Shown: one piece after another, positions 52,090 through 61,058 of the stretch
Layout of the letters: each line of letters opens with the position of its first letter
Numbering within the stretch: position 1 is the first letter of the stretch
From: Dyadobacter pollutisoli
Lineage (GTDB): Bacteria > Bacteroidota > Bacteroidia > Cytophagales > Spirosomataceae
Direction of reading: 5' to 3'
Length of the DNA stretch: 64,000 nt
Assembly (NCBI RefSeq): GCF_026625565.1
Contig: NZ_CP112998.1
Span: forward strand, 5,086,501-5,150,500
The notes under the pieces: generated by a model
Told to the model about the DNA's origin: nothing
Database searches by the model: none
Seen by the model: only the letters and a program-made list of their open reading frames with translations
Translations under genes and position numbers: made by a program

Positions 52090-52160
52090 TATTAATTTTA
52101 TAAATTATTAAGTATATCTACGTTCACTTTGATTACATTTGGCCGTACTTCATTTAGCCA

Positions 52161-53513
52161 ATGTTGATGTTTCTTCTATCCAAAACTGTAAACAGAATCT
52201 GCCAGATATCTGCTGCACGTGTTTTCTTGTTTGCGATCTTGTATACTCTTTTAATTTCCAATACTGTAACTGCCCAGTCTGATTCTGTTTTCTTAAAGAA
52301 CCAGATCAAACCATTGATGGGAAAAGTATCGGTTAGTCATAAAAAACAGACTATTTCAATCGCCGGGAAGGAAGGTAAGCGCTCCGTAAGCTTTGCGGAC
52401 GTCGCTGAGGTGAAAACAGAAATCGGGAAGAATTATACGAGCAAAACGCTGAGGGAAGGCACCGCACTCGTTGTTCTGTTGGTTAAAGGACATTACAGCT
52501 TGCTTTTTAATGAGGGAAACAAGCTGTTTTATATTGAAAAGAATGATTCAATGCTGGTTATTTCGCAACAGCATATGAAGCGGGCCTTGCCCATCATATT
52601 TGGCGAGGTTGTATTGCAGGCTTACTATGCAAAATCCAACGTAAAACCTGTTTATTCAGCGCGTTACTTAACTAATTTGACAGTTTATGCTAATCAATCC
52701 CACGGAATCGAGCCTACCGTTTTTCAGGAAAATTTAAATCAATTCAAAACAACTGTTTACATTGGCCCATACCTGGCTTATGGATACAATAAAACAGCTT
52801 TTGATTTGAATGCAGGTTACGCAGACTTTCTGGTTGACTATCGCAAAACAGCTTTTTTTACCAGCAACTCCTTTCCATTGGGGCTCCGTATGGGGGTCAA
52901 TCTTTCGAGAAGAATCGGTATAGATCTGGGGGCTTATATTAATCAGACCTCCACGAAAAACGTCAACATCGACAGCACTGGTATTCATGGCTTTCCGCTT
53001 TCTCAACCTGCGCACATACGCGAAAAATATGACCCAGTTCTCAAAGTGAGAGGTTTCTCTTCCAAAACAATTCATCTTGATTTGGTTATGACCGTTTTGC
53101 TGGCCAAAGCCGAAGAAAGCAAGTTTAAGCCATACGTCTTTTTCGGCCCTACCCTCGCCTTCATGACGAAGAATGAAATAAAACAAGCGGCGGGATTTAA
53201 GGACAATCCCCAGGCAGAAACGACTTATTTTTACCGATGGTCAAAACTTGATCGTCAACAATATCTTGTCGGGTTCAACAGCGGTTTAGGCATCAATTAT
53301 ACTTTGAGCAAGCGTATGACATTGAATACTTCCGCAAAATTCATTGGCGGAATTTTCCCGAAAATTCGCAACAGGTCCTTTTTAACAAAAATTCAGAACG
53401 ACACTTCATTGCCTGACAACCAGTTTGGTGGATTCCATTCAATTTTCTGGCATACTTATGACCAATATCTACGTATGTTCACTGTCGGTATTTCAGCAAC
53501 TTACAAGTTGTAA
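52161..53513 (+). CDS. Outer membrane beta-barrel protein
   Basis: 450 residues with a signal peptide (about 18-38, ending VTAQ). An N-terminal soluble part (about 40-165: VSHKKQTISIAGKEGKRSVSF, TALVVLLVKGHYSLLF) is followed by alternating hydrophobic strands typical of a barrel (about 190-450: VYIGPYLAYGYNK, FPLGLRMGVNLSRRIGIDLG, YVFFGPTLAFMTK, FTVGISATYKL at the C-terminus). No close family is recognised. It precedes the lipoprotein at 53556 by 42 bases, so the two may be cotranscribed. Confidence 0.7.
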   Translation: MLMFLLSKTVNRICQISAARVFLFAILYTLLISNTVTAQSDSVFLKNQIKPLMGKVSVSHKKQTISIAGKEGKRSVSFADVAEVKTEIGKNYTSKTLREGTALVVLLVKGHYSLLFNEGNKLFYIEKNDSMLVISQQHMKRALPIIFGEVVLQAYYAKSNVKPVYSARYLTNLTVYANQSHGIEPTVFQENLNQFKTTVYIGPYLAYGYNKTAFDLNAGYADFLVDYRKTAFFTSNSFPLGLRMGVNLSRRIGIDLGAYINQTSTKNVNIDSTGIHGFPLSQPAHIREKYDPVLKVRGFSSKTIHLDLVMTVLLAKAEESKFKPYVFFGPTLAFMTKNEIKQAAGFKDNPQAETTYFYRWSKLDRQQYLVGFNSGLGINYTLSKRMTLNTSAKFIGGIFPKIRNRSFLTKIQNDTSLPDNQFGGFHSIFWHTYDQYLRMFTVGISATYKL

Positions 53514-53555
53514 ATAAGCATTTCAACATCATCCTTAATTCTCATAAAGCTAACA

Positions 53556-54599
53556 ATGCGCCTCTATCGATCTACATTTACCTTTCTGGCCTTTTTGGTT
53601 CTTTCCATTTCATGTAATAAAAAAGGCCACGAAGTTGAACCTAATGAGAATTGCCGGTTTACGGGAAAATCTTCTTTAACCAAGCAAATAACTTTGGGTG
53701 GCACAACTACTTATACTTATGAGTCACATTTGCAACAAGACGAGGAGGGTAAACTGACGCTTATAACAGTTGTGCAAAATCGTGATCAAGATCCCGGATC
53801 AGCGTTTTCGTCGAATGAGAGCGAAGACGAAAAATATACATTCAAATACGATGCTGACGGATTTTTGGTGGAGATCAAACGATATAAATTGATCCTTCAA
53901 CAAGGTAACTTTTCATATTTTGATTATCCTTTCTATAAAAAAGGTAGAATTGAGATTAATGATATCACAACCTTCACCTACGCGAACAAACTTGTTCTGT
54001 CGTCTTTTAACAAAAATACTACCGTCGTACAAGGAGATAATTATCTTGCTAAAACCTTTCAAACGAACCTCACCAAAACTTATGAATATGATCCCCAAGG
54101 TCTAGTCCAGGCAATAAAACAAAAATCTGAAACCGGATCAGAATCAACTGCATATTTTAAGAATGGAATTAAGGTCTTTGCTGACACCGAAAATACCAAA
54201 TATGATGCAAAAGGAAGGGTTATTAGAAGCGCCTATGCAGGGGCTGAACAAATCATAGAATATGATGCCAACGACAATATTACATTGGTAGAAAGCCGTT
54301 ACCAGTCAAAACTTCAATATTCCGAAAGCCGACAGTTTGATAACCGCAGAAATCCGGAAGCGCTAATTCCTTCTCGATATAAAGGAATTCCAGATGACAT
54401 CAAGATTCTTTACTCCACAGATGGGCAGAATAATATCGTTAAGAAAACAGTAACGTATCCCGACCGCGAGCCTTACATCGAAAACACGCTTTGGAAATAT
54501 CACCCTAATGGTCTTCCTGAAACAGCTACGCTCACAGTAGATTATCCTGGAAATAAGGTAACTGCCGTCACGAAATTTAACTATGAAAATTGTGACTAA
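53556..54599 (+). CDS. Lipoprotein with YD-type repeats
   Basis: 347 residues with a lipobox ending LSISC near 20. The body consists of repeated strand units carrying a YDxxG-like signature: YEYDPQGLVQAIKQK, KYDAKGRVIRSAYAG, EYDANDNITLVESRY, and earlier KYDADGFLVEIKRY. These are RHS/YD-like repeats without a toxin C-terminus or a core domain, so it is probably a surface beta-helical or propeller-like protein. Similar small YD lipoproteins are common in Bacteroidota. Confidence 0.75.
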   Translation: MRLYRSTFTFLAFLVLSISCNKKGHEVEPNENCRFTGKSSLTKQITLGGTTTYTYESHLQQDEEGKLTLITVVQNRDQDPGSAFSSNESEDEKYTFKYDADGFLVEIKRYKLILQQGNFSYFDYPFYKKGRIEINDITTFTYANKLVLSSFNKNTTVVQGDNYLAKTFQTNLTKTYEYDPQGLVQAIKQKSETGSESTAYFKNGIKVFADTENTKYDAKGRVIRSAYAGAEQIIEYDANDNITLVESRYQSKLQYSESRQFDNRRNPEALIPSRYKGIPDDIKILYSTDGQNNIVKKTVTYPDREPYIENTLWKYHPNGLPETATLTVDYPGNKVTAVTKFNYENCD

Positions 54600-54694
54600 T
54601 CTCCACTCCAAATAATTAAACAATAGGAAGGAAAATTTGTTTTATTTGACTTAAATTTAGGAACGAGGGGCTGGGGGTCGGTCGTTTTAAGTCT

Positions 54695-57436
54695 ATGAAA
54701 TACAAATACTTATTTGTTCCGTTTTTTGTCTTCATCAACATATTGTCTTTCGGCCAAGGTGCTGGGGATTTTGTGAGCTTTAAAAAGTCGGAACACACTA
54801 TTTTAATTCAGGGAACCAAGGGAATTCTTAAAATAACAGTATTCAATTCAGGGATTTTCAAAGTTCAGACATTGGCTGCACAAAGTTCCCCTTCTCTGGA
54901 CAGCTCGTACTCCGTCGTTTTGAAACCTTCGTATTTGCTTGGCAATGTGGAAGAAACCAAGACTTCCCTCCTTGTCAAAACAGATCAATGCACACTGGAA
55001 ATCAACAAATTCCCTCTGACCGTCGCGTTAAAATTTGACACTACCACCAAAATCAAGGAAATCACAGGAGCCACACAAACACCGGACTCCGTCACTTTTG
55101 CATTTAACATTAACCCAAAAGACGTTTTCCATGGTGCTGGAAGCCGCCCGTTCGGTCCGGACCTAAACCGCAAAGCTTTTGATTTTTATAATACTTATGA
55201 AAATGCCTACTACGATCAGGCAACTGGTTTATCCCAGAGTTTCAATGTGCCGTTTATCGTCGCGTCGCATCAGTACGGGCTGCTTTTCGACAGCGATCTC
55301 CCGGGTTCCATGCGTATGTATGTAGGCGCGATAGATTCTACGAAGCTGACCGTTCAGGTTGCAAGTCAGGGAAAATGGGCCTACTACCTGATCAATGGCG
55401 CAGACAATGATGAAATCCTCGAAAACTACACATTACTGACCGGTCGCCAGCCACTTCCGCCTCGCTGGGCGCTGGGTTACATTCAGTCCAAATTTGGCTA
55501 TAAAAACGAAAGCGAAGCCACCGTAGCAGCTAGTACATTGCAGAAACAGGGATTCCCGCTGGATGCATTGGTGCTGGACCTGTACTGGTATGGCGATGAA
55601 ACCGTGATGGGCAACCTGGATTGGTATGCCAAAAACTGGCCCAATCCTACGGAAATGATGAAAAACCTCGCTTCGAAAGGCGTCAAAACCATTCTCATCA
55701 CCGACCCCTACATTACTACCAAATCATCCAATTATAATTTCGCAGCAAACGCGTCCCTTTTCGCCCAAAAACCCGGCAGCAATCTACTCTACACGCAAAC
55801 TATCTGGAACGGTACAGTCGCTACTTTGGACATTTTCAAGCCAGCCGCACAAGCCTGGCTCTGGGGCAATTACAAGCGACTTACATCACAAGGCGTGGCT
55901 GGCTGGTGGACTGACAAAATCGAGCCGGACTACGATCCGAAAGACGCCATTTATACACTTGGACCGGCTTTGCAGGTCCATAATCTATACCCATTGTTTT
56001 GGTCAAAAAACCTGTACGACAACTTCCGGAAGGACTTTCCGGCCAGGCGACTCTTCAATCTCACCCGCTCCGGCTGGGCGGGGTCGCAACGGTACGGCAT
56101 CATTCCGTGGAGTGGCGATGTGGCTCGATACTGGGCCGGTCTAAGATTACAAATTCCCATTATGCTGCAATCAGGTATGTCGGGCATCGGATACATGCAT
56201 TCGGATACGGGCGGGTTTGCGACCATGTCCGACAAAACTGAAAAGGACGAGGAACTGGATCTCAGATGGTTTCAATTCAGCACATTTACGCCGGTGTTGC
56301 GCTCGCACGGCCAGCGATCCAATGTGGAGCCATTCAACCTCACCGAGCCATTTTACAGTATCGTCAAAAAGTATCTCGGTATCCGGTACCAGCTCCTGCC
56401 CTACCTCTATTCACTAGCCTGGAAAAACAGCACCACCGGCCGTCCGATATGTATGCCAATGGATTATTTCACGGCTGACAAAGCGATGGGGAATGTCAAT
56501 GATCAATATTTTTTTGGAGAAAACCTCCTGGTAGCCCCAGTACTGTTACATGGGATGCCCTCGCGAAAAGTGGCGCTACCAGCAGGAAAATGGTTTGATT
56601 TCTGGACTAATCAGGTAGTGAGCGGTAACGTTTTTCCGAAACTCACAGTCGATCACATTCCTGTATATGCAAAGGCGGGTGGTTTTGTTCCAATATCGAC
56701 ATCCACTACCACCAAATCAACAGACTACTATTCGTCAGACAGCCTGACAGTGAAATTTTACCAGGACATTTCGGTGCCAGCATCTACTTTCACCATGTTT
56801 CACGACGATGGCGCTGACCCGAATACATTACAAAACGGGAACTATGAGCTCATTGATTTTAAAGGTCACATTTCCACCGACAGCATTATCATTACCACCA
56901 CCCGATCCAAGGACTACCCGCAGTCTCTTGCCAAAAGAGTAATGCTTTACGAAATAGAAAACATCACTTCCAATCCCGTCAGCGTGCTTTTGAATGGTAA
57001 GTCGCTGCCTTTGGTATTCCTCCCGAATGACTTTGGCAACGAAATTGCCTACTTTGACCTTGTGACAAAGCAACTGAAAATACGGTACAACTGGGATTGC
57101 AAAACCCCCGCCACTCTTACCATTGTGCGGGACGGTCTGTCGGTAATCACGGGTATCGACCCGTCCACTGCGGAAAATACATTAACGGTATTCCCTAATC
57201 CGTCCTTAGGAGGCAAACCGGTTTCTGTCAAAACTATTATTCCTCAAACCGGCAATTATGAGCTGGAAATTTACAATGTAAAAGGAAGGAAAATTCGCCG
57301 GGAAGCTCTGGGAAAACAGGCAAAAGGGAAGATTTTGAACCTCACCATTGAAGTACCAGACGTACGCGGTTCCTATATTTTGAAATTGAAAAACGATCAG
57401 GGCTTTTATCATTCCAAAGCATTTGTCATTGAATAG
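54695..57436 (+). CDS. T9SS-exported GH31 alpha-glycosidase
   Basis: 913-residue exo-alpha-glycosidase (alpha-glucosidase or alpha-xylosidase type). Signal peptide, N-terminal beta-sandwich (about 30-235), then the GH31 barrel. The nucleophile Asp is in GWWTDKIEPD near 406 and the acid/base Asp in MHSDTGGF near 503. The Arg/His pair in FTPVLRSHGQRS near 530 is also family-typical. Beta-sandwich domains follow, and the last 80 residues (from TVFPNPSLGGKPVSV) are a type A T9SS sorting domain ending SKAFVIE. It is therefore exported and probably attached to the cell surface. The DUF4249 gene follows immediately. Confidence 0.93.
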   Translation: MKYKYLFVPFFVFINILSFGQGAGDFVSFKKSEHTILIQGTKGILKITVFNSGIFKVQTLAAQSSPSLDSSYSVVLKPSYLLGNVEETKTSLLVKTDQCTLEINKFPLTVALKFDTTTKIKEITGATQTPDSVTFAFNINPKDVFHGAGSRPFGPDLNRKAFDFYNTYENAYYDQATGLSQSFNVPFIVASHQYGLLFDSDLPGSMRMYVGAIDSTKLTVQVASQGKWAYYLINGADNDEILENYTLLTGRQPLPPRWALGYIQSKFGYKNESEATVAASTLQKQGFPLDALVLDLYWYGDETVMGNLDWYAKNWPNPTEMMKNLASKGVKTILITDPYITTKSSNYNFAANASLFAQKPGSNLLYTQTIWNGTVATLDIFKPAAQAWLWGNYKRLTSQGVAGWWTDKIEPDYDPKDAIYTLGPALQVHNLYPLFWSKNLYDNFRKDFPARRLFNLTRSGWAGSQRYGIIPWSGDVARYWAGLRLQIPIMLQSGMSGIGYMHSDTGGFATMSDKTEKDEELDLRWFQFSTFTPVLRSHGQRSNVEPFNLTEPFYSIVKKYLGIRYQLLPYLYSLAWKNSTTGRPICMPMDYFTADKAMGNVNDQYFFGENLLVAPVLLHGMPSRKVALPAGKWFDFWTNQVVSGNVFPKLTVDHIPVYAKAGGFVPISTSTTTKSTDYYSSDSLTVKFYQDISVPASTFTMFHDDGADPNTLQNGNYELIDFKGHISTDSIIITTTRSKDYPQSLAKRVMLYEIENITSNPVSVLLNGKSLPLVFLPNDFGNEIAYFDLVTKQLKIRYNWDCKTPATLTIVRDGLSVITGIDPSTAENTLTVFPNPSLGGKPVSVKTIIPQTGNYELEIYNVKGRKIRREALGKQAKGKILNLTIEVPDVRGSYILKLKNDQGFYHSKAFVIE

Positions 57437-57437
57437 C

Positions 57438-58649
57438 ATGAATTACAGGCTTACCATTTTCATCACATTCATACTCACAGGCTTATCGGCTTGTGTGGAA
57501 CCATATAGTGTGAATTTTGGGGCGGCACAGGAATACATTGTCGTGGATGGCGTGGTCACCGATATGGAAGGCCCTCAGTTCATTACACTTTCAAAAACCA
57601 ATCCCGAGGCAACGAACGAGAGCTCGGAGTTTACACAAACGATTTGGACCAAAGGATTGTCGACATTACCGATGACCAAAGCCAAGGTAAAGGTCATTGT
57701 CAACGAAAGCCAGTCGTACGACCTCACGGAATACGAACCCGGAGTATACCGGCTTCCACTTTCATTCCGGGGTAAAGTCGGAGAATCTTACCAATTGCAG
57801 TTTCACACCGACGACGGCAAAAGCTATCTGTCTTCTGCTGAAAAAATGCTTCCGGTAACCCCTGTCAAAAGGGCTTACGACGTTTTCAATCCAAAAGGAA
57901 TTCCCAAATTGTCCGAGTATTATGGCGAGTATACGCCCAGCAACGACATTTATCTGGATTTTGACGACCCGGCCGCCGAGCGGAATTTCTATCGCTGGCA
58001 ATGGACCTTGTGGGAAATTCAGAAGACCTGCGCGACTTGCAATCAGGGCAAATATTACCTTTTTGAAGCAGAGAATGGAGTCGATGGGGATTGCTTTAAA
58101 GACCTGACATTGAAGTTCAACAATGTATATGACTATACTTGTGAAGACCTCTGCTGGGATATTTTTTACAGCAAAGACATCACTATTTTCTCCGATATTT
58201 ATACCAATGGACAGACCCAAAAAGACAAGCTGGTTGCACAAATTCCATTACTCCAGTCCAATCCCTGCATGGTAAGCCTGCAACAGAATTCGTTGACGCC
58301 CAATGCATATCGTTTCCTGAAACTTATTCAAGACCAGGCCGTTAATTCCGGTACATTGGCCGACACTCCGCCCGCCCCGATCCAGGGAAATGTTATGAAT
58401 GTGAACAACAAAAATGAGCTCGTCATTGGCTTCTTCACGGCATCATCCGTGGCTGAATACCGAACTATGCTCTGGCGAAAAAACATTAACAACGCGGCAG
58501 TACTGAACCAGTTGTTCAAAACCATTCATAACCGCGACCCTATCCGTGAAGAGCGGTCGGCGGAGCGGCCATTTATTCCGGTTGCCATTTGTAAAAGGAA
58601 CAGCTCACGGACACCATTTTTACCAAAGGACTGGAAATGGACACCCTAG
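57438..58649 (+). CDS. DUF4249 lipoprotein
   Basis: About 403 residues from the ATG at 57438 (MNYRLTIFITFILTGLSAC, lipobox Cys near 19), one base after the GH31 stop. DUF4249 features: EYIVVDGVVTD, EGPQFITLSKT, MTKAKVKVIVN and GVYRLPLSFRGKVGESYQLQ. A Cys-rich segment (KTCATCNQGKYY, GDCFKDL, CEDLCWDIF) probably forms disulfides. DUF4249 proteins are normally encoded directly before a TonB receptor, as here, and are thought to be its surface partner, comparable to SusD. Ligand unknown. Confidence 0.88.
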   Translation: MNYRLTIFITFILTGLSACVEPYSVNFGAAQEYIVVDGVVTDMEGPQFITLSKTNPEATNESSEFTQTIWTKGLSTLPMTKAKVKVIVNESQSYDLTEYEPGVYRLPLSFRGKVGESYQLQFHTDDGKSYLSSAEKMLPVTPVKRAYDVFNPKGIPKLSEYYGEYTPSNDIYLDFDDPAAERNFYRWQWTLWEIQKTCATCNQGKYYLFEAENGVDGDCFKDLTLKFNNVYDYTCEDLCWDIFYSKDITIFSDIYTNGQTQKDKLVAQIPLLQSNPCMVSLQQNSLTPNAYRFLKLIQDQAVNSGTLADTPPAPIQGNVMNVNNKNELVIGFFTASSVAEYRTMLWRKNINNAAVLNQLFKTIHNRDPIREERSAERPFIPVAICKRNSSRTPFLPKDWKWTP

Positions 58650-58664
58650 TGCATCATTAGCCCA

Positions 58665-61058
58665 ATGAAAAGACTTTACTTTCTGTTATTGCTGATAATA
58701 CTTACGACTGTGGGCGCCCGTTCCCAAGGACTTACCATTACCGGTACGGTCAGGGATTCGGCTACATTGGCGCCGCTACCCGGTGCTTCCATTGTCATTG
58801 ACTACCGTAAAAGCTGGTCAGAGGCTAAAGTAGATGACAAAGGCAACTTTTCGTTCAATCTGCCGTCGGGTGATCATGTGATCGTGATCCGGCACATTGG
58901 TTATGGTTCATTCAAAAAATATATCGAAGAAGGTACCCGAAAAATTAATCTGGACGTCCTCCTGACGACTACTTCCAGTCAATTGGAGGAAGTGATCATT
59001 ACCAGCAAAGGCTTTGACCAAACGATCCGGCAACCCATTCTTGGTGCTCTTCAGATCAATATCAAAACATTGGAAAAACTGCCCTCTGCATTCGGGGAGC
59101 TCGATATTCTGCGCAGCTTGCAGATGTTACCCGGTGTTTCCAGCGTCGGCGAGGCCTCCAATGGTGTGAACATTCGCGGCGGTACCACTGACCAGACGCT
59201 GATATTGCTGGACGACACACCCATTTTTAACCCGACCCACATGTTCGGCTTGTTTTCGGTTATTCCACCCAATACCGTCAACAGTCTGGATCTATACAAA
59301 GGCAATGTGCCCGCGCGCTTCGGCGGAAGGGTCGCGTCGGTGCTGGATATCTCTACCAAAAATCCCAACCTTGAAAAACTAAAATTATCAGGCGGTATCA
59401 GCCTGGTTTCGAACCGGTTAATGGTCGACGCGCCGATTATTAAGGGAAAGCTGGGCATTTATATCGCCGGTCGCGGGGCGTTCAATGATTTTATTTTACC
59501 CAAACTCGATAAACGGCTCAATAACATCCGGGCCAAATTCGGAGAGCTATCGACCAAGTCTTTCTGGCGGGTCAATGAGCGGAATACTATTACGTTAATG
59601 GGGTATTACAGTAATGATTATTTCAAAACGGATCTGCTGACTAACCTGCCCAATGTTGTTGGCGACGATACGCATTACAAACATATTACCGCAAATTCCA
59701 GTTTGCGCTGGCTGCATGTGATTTCGCCGAAGCTGAACCTGCAAACCTCCGTCATTTTTGCCCGATATGCCCCGGAAATAGGTACTGCCGAAAAGGAAAA
59801 TGGCAATGTGGTCAAGCTGCGGTCTTCGGTAGAACAAAAGCAGGTGAAGTCTAACATTAACTATCAGCCGGCCAATCACAAGTTCGAAACCGGCCTTATC
59901 GCAACAAGTTATGTGATCAGGCCCGGCACATTAGTTCCCGGGCTCAGCAAGAGCGTCAATTACATTTCCACGCCTACCGAAAGAGCTAACGAAATCGCAT
60001 GGTATGCGGATGATGAGATTAATTTTTCCAAAAACCTGGCACTATCCGTCGGTCTGCGTTACTCCCGTTTTATGGCAATCGGCAAATCCGTTGTCAGGAA
60101 TTATCTGTCCGATCAGCCCAGAGACGATTTTTCAGTGGTTGATTCCACGGTTTATGGTAATGGTGAAGTTTCTAAATCCTATGGTGGCTTCGAGCCGCGT
60201 ATTGGGTTACGGTATGCTTTGAATGACCACATTTCGCTCAAATTTGGCTACAATCTGATGCGTCAGTACATTCAGGTGGTTTCCAATACGGCCACACCCA
60301 TTCCTACTTCGCGGTGGAAAACCAGCGATACGCACATCAAGCCGCAGATTAGCAACTTGTTTACGGCAGGCTATTATCAGTCATTCAATACGGATATTTA
60401 TGAAATGTCGGTGGAAGGTTATTACCGGGTGGCCAATAACATCATTGATTACAAACCTGGGGCAGACTTCCTTTTGCAGCAATATCCCGAAACCCAGCTG
60501 GTACAAGGCCGGAACAAATCCTACGGTCTGGAACTGATGCTCACCAAAAAGAAAGGGAATGTGAAAGGCTGGGCAAATTATACATTTGCAAGATCCCTGA
60601 ACATTGTGAACGAGGGCGCAGAGCCGATTGAACTCGTTAATCGCGGCGGCTGGTACCCGGCCAATTACGACAAACCGCATAGCTTCAATGCATCTCTGGA
60701 CCTGACCATTGACAGTCACAATTCATTTGGTTTTACATTTGCATACAGTACCGGCAGGCCATATACCGAACCCATTGGTTTTATCAATTACCAGAATAAC
60801 ATCTATCCGTTTTACGATAAGCGTAACAATAAACGCATTCCTGACTATCACCGGCTCGATTTTGCATGGAACATTTACAATCCCAGCATGAAAAATCGAA
60901 AATGGCAGGGTCACTGGACATTCTCTGTTTACAATCTGTACGCCAGAAAAAATGCTTATTCTGTGTTTTTCAAAACGGAGAATGCGGTCACAAAAAGCTA
61001 CCAGCTCAACATCTTCGCCACACCGATCGTGTCGGTTTCCTATAATTTTGTGCTGTAA
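58665..61058 (+). CDS. TonB-dependent receptor partnered with DUF4249
   Basis: 797 residues: signal peptide ending ARSQG, carboxypeptidase-like regulatory domain (about 24-100), plug domain with GFDQTIRQPILGALQINIKTLE, MLPGVSSVGEASNGVNIRGGT and DDTPIFNPTHMFGLFSV, then a barrel ending VSVSYNFVL. It follows the DUF4249 gene by 15 bases. The plug motif NIRGG and the LLDDTPIFNP loop are typical of this Cytophagales receptor class rather than SusC. It is the probable transporter for whatever the surface DUF4249 protein captures. The gene ends immediately next to the stop of the following convergent gene. Confidence 0.92.
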   Translation: MKRLYFLLLLIILTTVGARSQGLTITGTVRDSATLAPLPGASIVIDYRKSWSEAKVDDKGNFSFNLPSGDHVIVIRHIGYGSFKKYIEEGTRKINLDVLLTTTSSQLEEVIITSKGFDQTIRQPILGALQINIKTLEKLPSAFGELDILRSLQMLPGVSSVGEASNGVNIRGGTTDQTLILLDDTPIFNPTHMFGLFSVIPPNTVNSLDLYKGNVPARFGGRVASVLDISTKNPNLEKLKLSGGISLVSNRLMVDAPIIKGKLGIYIAGRGAFNDFILPKLDKRLNNIRAKFGELSTKSFWRVNERNTITLMGYYSNDYFKTDLLTNLPNVVGDDTHYKHITANSSLRWLHVISPKLNLQTSVIFARYAPEIGTAEKENGNVVKLRSSVEQKQVKSNINYQPANHKFETGLIATSYVIRPGTLVPGLSKSVNYISTPTERANEIAWYADDEINFSKNLALSVGLRYSRFMAIGKSVVRNYLSDQPRDDFSVVDSTVYGNGEVSKSYGGFEPRIGLRYALNDHISLKFGYNLMRQYIQVVSNTATPIPTSRWKTSDTHIKPQISNLFTAGYYQSFNTDIYEMSVEGYYRVANNIIDYKPGADFLLQQYPETQLVQGRNKSYGLELMLTKKKGNVKGWANYTFARSLNIVNEGAEPIELVNRGGWYPANYDKPHSFNASLDLTIDSHNSFGFTFAYSTGRPYTEPIGFINYQNNIYPFYDKRNNKRIPDYHRLDFAWNIYNPSMKNRKWQGHWTFSVYNLYARKNAYSVFFKTENAVTKSYQLNIFATPIVSVSYNFVL

